Assembly (NCBI GenBank): GCA_902774995.1
Contig: CACYKR010000004.1
Location: 1-46,049 of the forward strand
DNA length: 46,049 nt
Direction of reading: 5' to 3'
Origin: an uncultured Bacteroidales bacterium
GTDB lineage: Bacteria > Bacteroidota > Bacteroidia > Bacteroidales > Paludibacteraceae
Shown: piece by piece, positions 25,680 through 33,826 of the stretch
Layout of the letters: each line of letters begins with the position of its first letter
How positions within the stretch are numbered: the stretch's first letter is position 1
Translations under genes and position numbers: made by a program
Notes under the pieces: model-generated
Databases searched by the model: none
Told to the model about the DNA's origin: nothing
The model's input: the letters and a program-made list of their open reading frames with translations, nothing else

Positions 25680-27380
25680 ATGAAAACGACTTTTGAAAAT
25701 AGATTCTTTCGTACCTTGGTACTTGGTACTTTGTCCCTTTGTACTTTTTCCTGCAATCTGGATTACTATCCCTCCGACGAGCAGAGCAGCGAGGCGATTA
25801 TGAAAGACGCCTCCTCCACCATCATGGATGGTTGCTACGCGCTGATGAAAGACGAGATAGAATATCTGGGTTGGCCCAGTGGCAACACCTATTGCCGCCA
25901 CTATTTCCAGATGGCGGAGTTCCCGTCGGATAATATCTGTCTGTCGGGTAAGAGTACCGACCCGCTCTTTCAGGCTACTACCTACACCATGACCGATAAC
26001 CTCCAGAACGTAGGCACGCTCTGGATGGTGGGGTATAAGATTATTTACATGACCAACACCCTCATCGAATCGCTGGATCCGGACAATGCGGCAGACAAAC
26101 AGATTTTGGGAGAAGCCTATTTCATGCGGGCGCTCATGCATCTGAATTTAGTGACGCTCTATGCCAAACCGTATTCCTTCGGCACAAGCAATCCGGGTAT
26201 CCCGTTGGATACCGTAGTTATCGTGAAGGACATCAAACGTAACTCGGTAGGCGAAGTATATGACCAGATTGTAGCAGACTTGAGGACTGCTGCCAAACTC
26301 CTTGGGAAATCCCGTGGCAATGCCGGATACCCCTCCCGCGATGCCGCTTTGGGACTGTTGTCACGCGTATATCTGTATATGGAGAACTACAGCGAGTGTA
26401 TTGCTACTGTGAATACCATGTTAGGCAGCGCCGCACCCGAATCCAAATTGGACGACAATATAGCTACCTACTTTGCCAATGCCAAGACGTCCAAAGAGAC
26501 ACTCTTCTGCATTGCCCATATGCCTACCGAAGACAGAGCGCAATCATCCATCGGCTCCATGTATAACGGAGATGGCGGAGGATGGGGAGAGATATACCCC
26601 TCCGCTCCGCTCCTCAACCTCTATGAGCGGTACCCGATGGACCGCCGCTATACAGAGTTTATCAAACCGCAATATAAAAAGAACGCGGCACCGAGTGCTA
26701 CTTTGGGCGTCTTTATTCCGAACGGGACTGCCGGATCAGACGAAAGACGGGATATCGTTTCACCCTGCCCGGCAACCACATACAATGCCGTCACCGGCAA
26801 CTACTCGTGCAACATCGGAGGAACGGACTATACCATAGAGAACCGGCTTGTCAACGGTGAATACACCGAATATCATCTCAACTACAAGAATGAGGATTTG
26901 ACGGTGCGCATCCTGCCTAACAATATGGACGCGCGTAATACCTATCCTAAGTATTTTGTGACCAAGTTCGGATACCAAGACGGTAGTGCCACTCTCTCGT
27001 CCCCTGTTGTTCTTCGCTGGGCGGAGGTTCTGCTAAACGCAGCTGAGGCATATGCCCGCACCGGCAATGACACCAAGGCACTGGATATCGTCAACGCTAT
27101 CCGTACCCGTGCCGGCATTCCGGCCGAGGGACTCTTCTCTGCGGCAAACATGCACGGCTACGCCAATACCACAGACATTGTCATGGACGAGAGACGCCTC
27201 GAACTCGCCTTTGAAGGACACCGGATGTTCGACGTCTATCGTAACAAACAAGACATGGACCGCCGCTATCCCGGCTTGCAGCCGTGGAAGGTAGTCCGTT
27301 ACACGGATCCGTATATACAATACCCTATTCCGAATGCGGAATGGACGGTTAGCCATATCGAGCAAAACCCGGGGTATTGA
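25680..27380 (+). CDS. SusD/RagB-family surface glycan-binding lipoprotein
   Basis: A 566-aa lipoprotein. ATG 25680 is used; the upstream TTG at 25665 is in repeat sequence. The lipobox is CTFSC (Cys about 25). The body has the SusD helical (TPR-like) scaffold: LGEAYFMRALMHLNLVTLYA, the YDQIVADLRTAAKLL helix, and the C-terminal LRWAEVLLNAAEAYARTG and IVMDERRLELAFEGHRMFDV motifs characteristic of the family. Partner of SusC in glycan capture. Part of its signal peptide (LVLGTLSLCTF) is encoded by an inverted copy of the 31-bp dispersed repeat (25714-25744). Confidence 0.94.
   Translation: MKTTFENRFFRTLVLGTLSLCTFSCNLDYYPSDEQSSEAIMKDASSTIMDGCYALMKDEIEYLGWPSGNTYCRHYFQMAEFPSDNICLSGKSTDPLFQATTYTMTDNLQNVGTLWMVGYKIIYMTNTLIESLDPDNAADKQILGEAYFMRALMHLNLVTLYAKPYSFGTSNPGIPLDTVVIVKDIKRNSVGEVYDQIVADLRTAAKLLGKSRGNAGYPSRDAALGLLSRVYLYMENYSECIATVNTMLGSAAPESKLDDNIATYFANAKTSKETLFCIAHMPTEDRAQSSIGSMYNGDGGGWGEIYPSAPLLNLYERYPMDRRYTEFIKPQYKKNAAPSATLGVFIPNGTAGSDERRDIVSPCPATTYNAVTGNYSCNIGGTDYTIENRLVNGEYTEYHLNYKNEDLTVRILPNNMDARNTYPKYFVTKFGYQDGSATLSSPVVLRWAEVLLNAAEAYARTGNDTKALDIVNAIRTRAGIPAEGLFSAANMHGYANTTDIVMDERRLELAFEGHRMFDVYRNKQDMDRRYPGLQPWKVVRYTDPYIQYPIPNAEWTVSHIEQNPGY
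25714..25744 (-). repeat. 31-bp dispersed repeat, copy 4 (inverted, inside the susD signal peptide)
   Basis: On the minus strand the pattern is GTACAAAGGGAC, AAAGTACCAAG, TACCAAGG. It matches copy 1 at 26 of 31 positions. Read in the opposite sense it encodes hydrophobic Leu/Thr residues usable in a signal peptide. Confidence 0.7.
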
Positions 27381-27421
27381 TAATTGGGAATATAGTATTA
27401 ACCATTTAAATTTTAATGATT

Positions 27422-28174
27422 ATGAAAACTAATTGGAAAATTGCACTGATGTGCCTGGCTACCATTGCCATGGTAGCATGCAAAAAAGACAAAAACCCGG
27501 CTACTGATCCTGCTGGTGGCGTTGATCCGTCTTATGTGGAAAAAATCAACGTCAAGGACGGCAGTGTAGCGGACTGGGAGGAATTGGATCAAACCAAAGT
27601 GGCAGTGACGAACATATCGCCCTCCCCGCTCTGGCCTGCTCTCAAGCAGTTGAAAGTATATGCGGATGAGGTGTATATCAACTACATGCTGGTGTTTGAC
27701 CCTGTATTGTACGAAAGCCACACTCCAAGCGATGCCATGCACATTTACATGGATGTGGATCACAGCAATGCTACCGGCGGATTCTTTGATTCTTTCTCCG
27801 ATGCAGGTGCAGACCTGATGTTTGAGGGTCCTCTCTTTGACGATTATGAGATGCCTATTCCTTATGTACCGACGGCTCACAAATGGATTGGTCCGACAGG
27901 CGGCACACCGGAGTCCAGAGTCGGTGATTGGAAAGAGGTATGGGAACCGGCAGGCACCGTGTCCGGCTCGGCAAGTCAGTTTGTAGGCGAGAATATCATT
28001 GAGGGACGTCTGCTGATTGACCTTATCCCTGCTACATTCGCTGAGGACGGATTTGGTATCGGCTTTGACCTCCAGCAGAACTGGAACAATATCGGACTGC
28101 TGCCCCAGTTAAACACACCGAACGGTACGAATGTCGGCCGTACAACGATGCTATTCGTGACATTTGACAAATAA
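27422..28174 (+). CDS. Lipoprotein with CBM9/DOMON-like domain
   Basis: About 250 aa. Lipobox IAMVACKK near residue 19 (a second ATG at 27416 would add two residues). After a short linker, residues about 35-248 form a beta-rich domain starting INVKDGSVADWEEL. It contains DAMHIYMDVDHSNATGG and VGENIIEGRLLIDLI, a pattern of CBM9/DOMON-like sandwiches. It sits directly after susD, where surface glycan-binding proteins (SusE/SGBP) are usually encoded, so a glycan-binding role is likely. No catalytic residues are evident. Confidence 0.7.
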   Translation: MKTNWKIALMCLATIAMVACKKDKNPATDPAGGVDPSYVEKINVKDGSVADWEELDQTKVAVTNISPSPLWPALKQLKVYADEVYINYMLVFDPVLYESHTPSDAMHIYMDVDHSNATGGFFDSFSDAGADLMFEGPLFDDYEMPIPYVPTAHKWIGPTGGTPESRVGDWKEVWEPAGTVSGSASQFVGENIIEGRLLIDLIPATFAEDGFGIGFDLQQNWNNIGLLPQLNTPNGTNVGRTTMLFVTFDK

Positions 28175-28201
28175 CAGCGTTTTATTTAATTTGCGCTTTG
28201 T

Positions 28202-29629
28202 ATGAAAAAGCAATTTCTTTTCATGGCGCTGCCCTTGCTCCTGATAGCGTGCAAAGGCAATGAGCCTACCCCTGTGGAGCCCGCTCCGGACGATACCACC
28301 GTTGTTGTGCCCGATCCCGAAGGGACACTCTATTTCACAGAAACGGACGAGCAGATAGCCAACCCTGAACGCGGATTCTATGTTCAGAAGTATTATGAAT
28401 CCAATAATCTCGACGAGGTCTTGGATGCAGATGCTGCTATCAACATACGGGAAAGATCCCACATCACGCTCTACCTGCACTCCTATTATCTGACAGATTA
28501 CATAGAGAGTGATATAGCTCCTGAGTTCCTTGAGCGGCTGGAAAAGAACATGAATGCGCTACGCGCAGGAGGTGCCAAAGTTGTACTTCGTTTTTCATAC
28601 AAACATGATGAGAGCATCTATGCCAAACCTTGGGATGCAACCCCCGAATGGGCTATGAAACATATTGACCAACTTTCTCCGTACCTGATGAAGCACGCGG
28701 ATGTGATTTATTGCATTCAGGCCGGCTTCATCGGGGTATGGGGAGAGTGGTTCTACACCACCAGCTATCCACAGGATCCCGCTAAAGATTCCGGGTATGA
28801 AACACGCTGGCCGGTAGCAGAACACCTGATGGCTAAAACACCCTCAGACCGACAAATATGTTTCCGCCAGCCGCAATTCAAAATACGATACCTCAGGACA
28901 CACGGCATGGATGTAAATCCGCTTACCGCCGCGGAAGCATACCAACCGACTATCAAAGCCCGTTGGGCTGGACATAACGACGGCTTCGTTTCTTCAAGCA
29001 GTGATGTCGGCACTTATCATAATGATGAGGAACGCACATTCTGGGCGGAAGATACGAAATATACCCTGATGGGAGGTGAGAGTTGCAAGAAAACCAAATA
29101 CTCCACCGGAGAAAATGCCATCAAAGAAATGGAGACTTACCATTGGTCCTATATCTGCAACTCCTACCATCCGGACGTGTTGGGAGAATGGATAAACTCC
29201 GGCCATTATGAGGTAATCAAACGCCGCCTCGGCTACCGTTTCGTGCTGGACAAAGCGACCCTCACACAGGCCCCCAAAGGCGGCGAAGCTTTCCAAGCGG
29301 AGATCACGCTTCATAACGCAGGATTTGCCGCACCGGCGAACAAACGCGACGTGGAACTCGTCTTTGTCTCTGCCACCAACCCCGGGGAGAAATATATCTT
29401 CCCCCAGACGGCTGACCCGCGGTTCTGGATGGCGGGCGAGAAACGTATCGTGACCCTCTCCTGCACCCTCAACGAGGCGATGCACGGTGCCTACAAACTG
29501 TATCTCAACCTGCCCGACCCCTACCCCTCACTGCATGACGACCCGCGCTACTCGATACGCCTCGCCAACGAGAACGTGTGGGAACCCGAGACCGGTTATA
29601 ATCTACTTGCCACTATAAATATTAACTGA
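28202..29629 (+). CDS. DUF4874 + DUF4832 lipoprotein
   Basis: A 475-aa lipoprotein (lipobox LLIACKG). The hallmark NPERGFYVQKY (about 50) opens the DUF4874 domain, a TIM-barrel-like region with LRFSYKHDESI and IYCIQAGFIGVWGEWFYT (Glu within GEW). The second half (about 230-475) is DUF4832 with YHNDEERTFW and a C-terminal Ig-like sandwich. Such proteins are often encoded near carbohydrate genes and are suspected glycoside hydrolases, but I know of no firmly assigned reaction. It lies between a surface lipoprotein and a transporter in this locus. Confidence 0.85.
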   Translation: MKKQFLFMALPLLLIACKGNEPTPVEPAPDDTTVVVPDPEGTLYFTETDEQIANPERGFYVQKYYESNNLDEVLDADAAINIRERSHITLYLHSYYLTDYIESDIAPEFLERLEKNMNALRAGGAKVVLRFSYKHDESIYAKPWDATPEWAMKHIDQLSPYLMKHADVIYCIQAGFIGVWGEWFYTTSYPQDPAKDSGYETRWPVAEHLMAKTPSDRQICFRQPQFKIRYLRTHGMDVNPLTAAEAYQPTIKARWAGHNDGFVSSSSDVGTYHNDEERTFWAEDTKYTLMGGESCKKTKYSTGENAIKEMETYHWSYICNSYHPDVLGEWINSGHYEVIKRRLGYRFVLDKATLTQAPKGGEAFQAEITLHNAGFAAPANKRDVELVFVSATNPGEKYIFPQTADPRFWMAGEKRIVTLSCTLNEAMHGAYKLYLNLPDPYPSLHDDPRYSIRLANENVWEPETGYNLLATININ

Positions 29630-29630
29630 T

Positions 29631-30503
29631 ATGAAAGATAAATTGTGGTTGCTTTTCATCCTCATCACTGTCGTCACATGGGGTGTATGGGGTGCTTTCT
29701 CCGGGTATCAGATTCAGAACGGCATCCCGGATACCGTAGTCTATATCCTCTGGGCGCTGTCGATGATTCCGTGCGCCCTCGTGGCATTGGCTATCAACAA
29801 GGGTAAGTTCCTCTGCGACGCACGTTCCGCGTTGCTCGGCTGCACCGTAGGACTGCTGGGCGCAGGAGGACAACTCGTGCTCTTCAAGGCGCTCACCCTC
29901 GGACCCAGTTATATCATCTATCCGTTTATCTCCATGTCGCCGGTAATCGTCATCACCCTCGCCGCCGTCTTCCTTAAGGAGAAAGCTACACGCTGGCAGA
30001 TAGCCGGTATCGTCGTGGCGCTCATCGCTATCCTGCTCCTCTCTCTGGAGACCGGACAGGAAGGCAGCCCCGTCTCCGGATGGCTGTGGATAGTCCTCGC
30101 CGTACTCGTGCTCTTTGCATGGGGTATTCAGGGTTTCTTCATGAAGTTTGCCAACAACTCCATGGACGCGGAGTCAATCTTCATCTGGATGGCACTCTCC
30201 GGACTGGCACTCATCCCCGTAGCGTGGTATATGAACGGTGACGCGGCGGCTTTCTTCGCCGCCCAGGAATCGGCATCCACCAGCCTCGGCTGTTTCGGTA
30301 TCCAGCTCCTCAACTCCATCGGCGCACTCACCCTCGTCTATGCCTACCGCTATGGCAAGGCGGTCATCGTCTCGCCCATGGAAGGCCTCTCGCCGATGGT
30401 CACCGTGCTCCTCTCGCTTGTCATTCTGGCGGTGATACCGAATCCCCTCCAGATAGCAGGCATCGCTTGCGCAGCCTTTGCCATGTACGCCCTCTCCAAA
30501 TAA
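29631..30503 (+). CDS. EamA/DMT-superfamily inner-membrane transporter
   Basis: A 290-aa integral membrane protein with about ten hydrophobic helices and two EamA repeats. Repeat 1 covers about 5-130 (LLFILITVVTWGVWGAFSGY start, FKALTLGPSYIIYPFISMSP) and repeat 2 about 150-288 (GWLWIVLAVLVLFAWGIQGF, GKAVIVSPMEGLSPMVTVLL). It starts one base after the preceding stop, so it is translationally coupled. In a PUL it could import the released sugar, but DMT substrates are diverse. There is no gap in either repeat. Confidence 0.9.
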   Translation: MKDKLWLLFILITVVTWGVWGAFSGYQIQNGIPDTVVYILWALSMIPCALVALAINKGKFLCDARSALLGCTVGLLGAGGQLVLFKALTLGPSYIIYPFISMSPVIVITLAAVFLKEKATRWQIAGIVVALIAILLLSLETGQEGSPVSGWLWIVLAVLVLFAWGIQGFFMKFANNSMDAESIFIWMALSGLALIPVAWYMNGDAAAFFAAQESASTSLGCFGIQLLNSIGALTLVYAYRYGKAVIVSPMEGLSPMVTVLLSLVILAVIPNPLQIAGIACAAFAMYALSK

Positions 30504-30510
30504 CCCCCGC

Positions 30511-30530
30511 ATCGACCATGCATGGTCGAT
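30511..30530. repeat. Perfect 20-bp palindrome between the transporter and the next gene
   Basis: ATCGACCATG (30511-30520) followed directly by its exact reverse complement CATGGTCGAT. It has no loop, so it is a better candidate for a dimeric protein site or dispersed palindrome than for a terminator. Confidence 0.6.
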
Positions 30531-30548
30531 CTTAATACCCCTACTATC

Positions 30549-32153
30549 ATGAAAACAACTACCCTTTTAGCGACTGCCCTTATGGCAGCCTTAAACCTGC
30601 AAGCCGCAGTCGTTGAACTCGACCTGAGCAAAGCGCAGGCGACCTCATCTGCCGGATCCGCTACGCTGGCGTATGACGCCGCCAATAGTGAACTGACCGT
30701 CAACTGGACCGTCAACACAGGATGGGAAGTGTCCGGCATCAATATCCCGTTGAGAAGTATGACGGGAATCACCGGGCTGCTGTTCGATTACCAGGGAGAT
30801 GGCTCTGCCGTAGCCCTCCTGCATTATTTCGTGGATGAACAAGGCACGTACTGGTGGGACGAAAACGGAGCGTTTGACCACGCATCCACGGAATGGCAGT
30901 CCGCCTCGCTCACTCCCTCTAAAGCGCTATGGAGCACCCCTGCCTATGAGTTTGGCGCCTCTCCGATGCTGGGACTGCGTTTCGTTGCCAACCCGGCCGA
31001 ACCCGCTTCAGGTACCTTCAAACTGCGTAACGTCAAACTCGTTACCTCCGGCGAGGGAGGAGACCCCGTCAATCCCGAAGGACAATCGTTGCCGCTGACC
31101 TATAACGGAGAGGTTCTGCCGATAAACACCGACTTTACGCGCACGATGAGCGGACAGATCGGCAAAAACATCGGCATACCCGAAGTCTCCGGCATCGCCT
31201 GCTCACGTGTCACACCCGGATATATATGGATGCAGAGTGATGAGACCGACAAGAACACCAACCCTTTCATCGTCGCTACTGACGAGACTGGTTCGGTACT
31301 CGGAGCCAAGGTCACTTTTGACAATGTCTATCGCTGGGACTGGGAAGACATGTGCGGGGGCGTCTATGACCACAAGAACTACCTCTTCATCGGCGGCTTC
31401 GGCGATAATAACCACACCGATGGCGAGTATTGTATCATCTATTTCGAGGAACCGGCTATCGACCCCGCCAACCCCGATGTCTCCGTTCAAGCCAAACGCA
31501 TCAAGTTCGCCTACCCCGACGGACAGAAACACAACTGCGAGTCCATGATGTACGACAATATCGAGCAGAAATTGTATATTGTCACGAAAGTCTATGACGA
31601 CGTCAATCAGGTCTATTCACTGCCTTTCTCCCTCGACTACGGCGACACACAGCAGACCCTCACCTACGTCTGTGACCTCGGCGTCAAGTCCGACATAGGC
31701 GAAGGAGAGTTTCAAGGGGCTACCCACCGCTACAAAGGATTCCATCTCGCTACCGCAGCAGACATCTCACCTGACGGCAAATATATCCTCATCAAGAACC
31801 ACAACAACTACGTAGCCATCTATTCGTGGATTCTCTATTGGGAGCGTGTGGGCAATGAGAGCATCTCCGAGACCCTCAAGAACCGCCGGCCGCAGGTCAT
31901 CGACTGCTATGAGTACGAATGGCAGGGAGAAGCCATCGCCTGGCGTGACAACAACACCTTCTACACCACCTCCGACTCCGACATAGACAGCGAACCGCCT
32001 ATCTACAAATATGTCCGCGAAGGGAAAGAAGAAGGCTTCGCCTCCGCCCGTCCGGAGAAAAACAGCCGGAACACACTCGTGCTCATCAACGGAGTGACAT
32101 ATATCCGCACCCCGCGCGGTCTCTACTCCTTGGACGGCAGAAAAGCGGAATAA
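30549..32153 (+). CDS. Secreted two-domain protein (CBM-like + propeller-like), unknown function
   Basis: 534 aa; ATG 30549 gives the signal peptide MKTTTLLATALMAALNLQA, whereas the frame from 30522 lies inside a palindrome. Residues about 22-170 are a jelly-roll domain (LLFDYQGDGSAVALLHYFVD...). Residues about 185-500 carry repeated blades with FIVATDETGSVLG, WEDMCGG, NYLFIGGFGDN, KLYIVTKVYDD and AIAWRDNNTFY, suggesting a beta-propeller. The end (NTLVLINGVTYIRTPRGLYS) is a divergent version of the tail on the other exported proteins. No enzyme motif can be assigned. Last gene of the locus. Confidence 0.72.
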   Translation: MKTTTLLATALMAALNLQAAVVELDLSKAQATSSAGSATLAYDAANSELTVNWTVNTGWEVSGINIPLRSMTGITGLLFDYQGDGSAVALLHYFVDEQGTYWWDENGAFDHASTEWQSASLTPSKALWSTPAYEFGASPMLGLRFVANPAEPASGTFKLRNVKLVTSGEGGDPVNPEGQSLPLTYNGEVLPINTDFTRTMSGQIGKNIGIPEVSGIACSRVTPGYIWMQSDETDKNTNPFIVATDETGSVLGAKVTFDNVYRWDWEDMCGGVYDHKNYLFIGGFGDNNHTDGEYCIIYFEEPAIDPANPDVSVQAKRIKFAYPDGQKHNCESMMYDNIEQKLYIVTKVYDDVNQVYSLPFSLDYGDTQQTLTYVCDLGVKSDIGEGEFQGATHRYKGFHLATAADISPDGKYILIKNHNNYVAIYSWILYWERVGNESISETLKNRRPQVIDCYEYEWQGEAIAWRDNNTFYTTSDSDIDSEPPIYKYVREGKEEGFASARPEKNSRNTLVLINGVTYIRTPRGLYSLDGRKAE

Positions 32154-32167
32154 CACTTTTGAGTGCC

Positions 32168-32201
32168 TTTTGAACTCCACCGGGGCTCTTTTTGAACTCC
32201 A
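32168..32201. repeat. Two TTTTGAACTCCA repeats
   Basis: Identical 12-mers at 32168-32179 and 32190-32201, 22 bp apart, each followed by a CGGGG or TTGGG run. No function assigned. Confidence 0.5.
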
Positions 32202-32218
32202 TTGGGCACAATAATGAG

Positions 32219-32263
32219 GACATACGCAAGAATTTTTCAAAAAAACTTGCGTATGTCATTTTT
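32219..32263 (+). terminator. Terminator overlapping the tmRNA promoter
   Basis: GACATACGCAAG (32219-32230) pairs with CTTGCGTATGTC (32246-32257) and is followed by ATTTTTTT, a proper intrinsic terminator for the upstream PUL. The right arm is at the same time the -33 box of the tmRNA promoter. Confidence 0.65.
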
Positions 32264-32277
32264 TTGTTGTACCTTTG
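32247..32277 (+). promoter_or_regulatory. Promoter of tmRNA
   Basis: TTGCGTATGTC starts at 32247 and TACCTTTG at 32270, spacing 23 nt. The start site should be near 32283. Confidence 0.8.
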
Positions 32278-32298
32278 CACCCGCTTTTATTTCAACGA

Positions 32299-32686
32299 GG
32301 GGCTATTTGGTTTTGACAGCAGGTAGAATGGTTGTGTAAGCACGCCGGGCAATGAGGCAACGCCCGTTAATCTCGCTTCAAAATATAACTGGCAACACTT
32401 CTTATGCTCTCGCTGCCTGATCGAAGTATAGTAGATCGGCTTATTCGGGCGCAAGGCGCCTGAACGGGACATCGCTCCAAGCCGGGTCTGTGGGCTGAAG
32501 GATAAAGCGGTGCAGAAATTCACAGAATAGGTGTCGCAGGCTGCGATGCAACGCCGAAAATCAAGCAGATAAGCCGGTGGTTGGTGGCTTGGGTCTTGCT
32601 ACCGGACGAAAATCAAGGCCAAGATAAGCGTGTAGAAAGCACAAGTATTCCTTGTTTGGACACGGGTTCGACTCCCGTTAGCTCCA
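32299..32686 (+). ncRNA. ssrA: tmRNA (ssrA), tag ending GNTSYALAA
   Basis: The 5' end GGGGCTA (32299-32305) pairs with TAGCTCC (32679-32685). The G3-U70-type wobble marks an alanine acceptor, and the discriminator A is 32686. The 5' part GGGGCTATTTGGTTTTGACA is the classical tmRNA start, and the 3' end has a T arm GGGTTCGACTCCC. The tag frame GGC AAC ACT TCT TAT GCT CTC GCT GCC TGA (32391-32420) encodes GNTSYALAA, close to the Bacteroides GETNYALAA. It rescues stalled ribosomes together with SmpB, which is not in the window. Confidence 0.95.
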
Positions 32687-32815
32687 CTCGGTAAAAACGA
32701 TTAAATTCTTCCTCGGGACGTAAAACTTGTTTTGCGGACCGAAGAGCGGAGGCACAAGTTGCCCGTCCATTTAGCGAAGCGGTATGGACAATCGCACACT
32801 TGTTGCCGAACGCGA

Positions 32816-32888
32816 GGGGTATTAGCTCAGTTGGTAGAGCGCAACGTTCGCAATGTTGAGGTCAGGGGTTCGACTCCCCTATGCTCCA
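32816..32888 (+). tRNA. tRNA-Ala (anticodon CGC)
   Basis: The acceptor GGGGTAT pairs with ATGCTCC and includes the G3-U70 pair that identifies alanine tRNAs. The D arm is GCTC...GAGC, the anticodon stem CAACG/TGTTG encloses loop TTCGCAA (anticodon CGC), and the T arm is AGGGG TTCGACT CCCCT. Discriminator A is at 32888; CCA is not encoded. It reads GCG. It lies 130 bp after tmRNA, possibly on the same transcript. Confidence 0.93.
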
Positions 32889-32891
32889 CGA

Positions 32892-32917
32892 AAATCCGGC
32901 ACACACCGGATTTTTTT
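32892..32917 (+). terminator. Terminator after tRNA-Ala
   Basis: AAATCCGG (32892-32899) and CCGGATTT (32906-32913) around CACACA, followed by a T-run through 32917. Confidence 0.9.
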
Positions 32918-33005
32918 ATGGCTATTTACTATTGGGCGTTAACTTTTCTGCCATTTCTTTTTCTGCCATTTCTGTATAATATTGAGAAATTTTTTGCAGA
33001 AAAAC

Positions 33006-33036
33006 TTGCATATATCAGGAAAAAGCAGTACCTTTG
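33006..33036 (+). promoter_or_regulatory. Promoter upstream of the 116-aa gene
   Basis: TTGCATATATC at 33006 and TACCTTTG at 33029, spacing 23 nt. The leader contains an 11-bp tandem repeat GTCAACCGACA (33063-33090, about 2.5 copies). Confidence 0.78.
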
Positions 33037-33167
33037 CACTGAATTACGTGTCAATCCCGACGGTCAACCGACAGTCAACCGACAGTCAACTATAACGTAT
33101 AAATACCGAATAAGGCCCCTATACCGCCAAACAAAACCCAATTTAACCCTTTAAAACCTATCTTATT

Positions 33168-33518
33168 ATGTCCGAAATTATAACATCATCCGGAATCGAC
33201 TATGTACACGGAAAATTCAAGAAAAGAGATGCCGGCTATTTCTATGTCCGTAATGGCAAGCAGTTCTACCGCGACCGCGAAGAGACCTATCAAAAGAACC
33301 AGTCTCCCCGCCAGAAATGGAACTCCGAGGCTTTTGCTTATGCCAACCGTGAATTAGCCCGTCTCCGTGCCACGCCCGAACTGGAGGCGCAACTCCGTGC
33401 TGAATACGAAACCGCGGACCACCTCGCCTCAAACGGCAAAACCTACTCCACCGTCTGGGCATGGAAATTCAATTCCCTCCTCTACGACTACAAGCAATCC
33501 CACCCCTTTGTGTCTTAG
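33168..33518 (+). CDS. 116-aa conserved-type hypothetical protein
   Basis: A soluble, charged protein: MSEIITSSGIDYVHGKFKKR, then FYVRNGKQFYRDREETYQKN and a helical middle (EAFAYANRELARLRATPELE), ending in SHPFVS. No signal peptide or membrane segment. I do not recognise a family. It has its own strong promoter and a long leader. Its last codons and stop fall in the first unit of a degenerate tandem repeat (33503-33620), so the C-terminus may have been trimmed or extended by that repeat. It is the first gene of the accessory region after tmRNA/tRNA-Ala. Confidence 0.65.
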   Translation: MSEIITSSGIDYVHGKFKKRDAGYFYVRNGKQFYRDREETYQKNQSPRQKWNSEAFAYANRELARLRATPELEAQLRAEYETADHLASNGKTYSTVWAWKFNSLLYDYKQSHPFVS

Positions 33519-33620
33519 TAAAGCGCCCCTTTGTTTCTTAGCAAATCGCGTTCCTTTGTTTCCTACTCAACCGCGCCCCTCGTCCATTAGTATACCGCGT
33601 TCCTTCGTTCATTAGCCCGG
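33503..33620. repeat. Five degenerate ~24-bp tandem units
   Basis: Units begin at 33503, 33526, 33551, 33576 and 33600. Each starts CCCC or TTCC, then T/C-rich, then a CTTAG/CCTAC/ATTAG core and a final CGCG-like end. CCCC and TTCC starts alternate from unit 2 onward. The first unit overlaps the stop codon of the 116-aa gene. There is no spacer conservation and no cas genes, so it is not a CRISPR array. Confidence 0.7.
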
Positions 33621-33743
33621 CATCCGATGCCGGTTGTTTCGTCTTTGTTTATCATGCCTATTTTTATTTCCCCCTGCTTTCCTGCCCAGCCTTGCTTATT
33701 CCGGCTTATTCCTGCCTAAAATGGCCTATTCATGCAAATAAAT

Positions 33744-33774
33744 TTGCATATGTCCGAAAATTATTGTACCTTTG
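33744..33774 (+). promoter_or_regulatory. Promoter of the DUF1016 remnant
   Basis: TTGCATATGTC at 33744, TACCTTTG at 33767, spacing 23 nt. The leader starts with a small TTGCG...CGCAA hairpin (TTGCGTGCGGGGCGCAA). It is almost the same as the leader of the AlbA-type gene at 34475. Confidence 0.78.
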
Positions 33775-33826
33775 CACACGGTTTGCGTGCGGGGCGCAAA
33801 ATCGAAAATAGAAAAAGTAAAGATAT

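Noticed and set aside
32816..32888. tRNA-Cys (reading the loop as GCA)
   Set aside because: Proper alignment of the 7-base loop gives CGC, and the acceptor stem has the alanine G3-U70 pair.
33503..33620. CRISPR array
   Set aside because: Units are contiguous and degenerate with no spacers, and there are no cas genes in the window.
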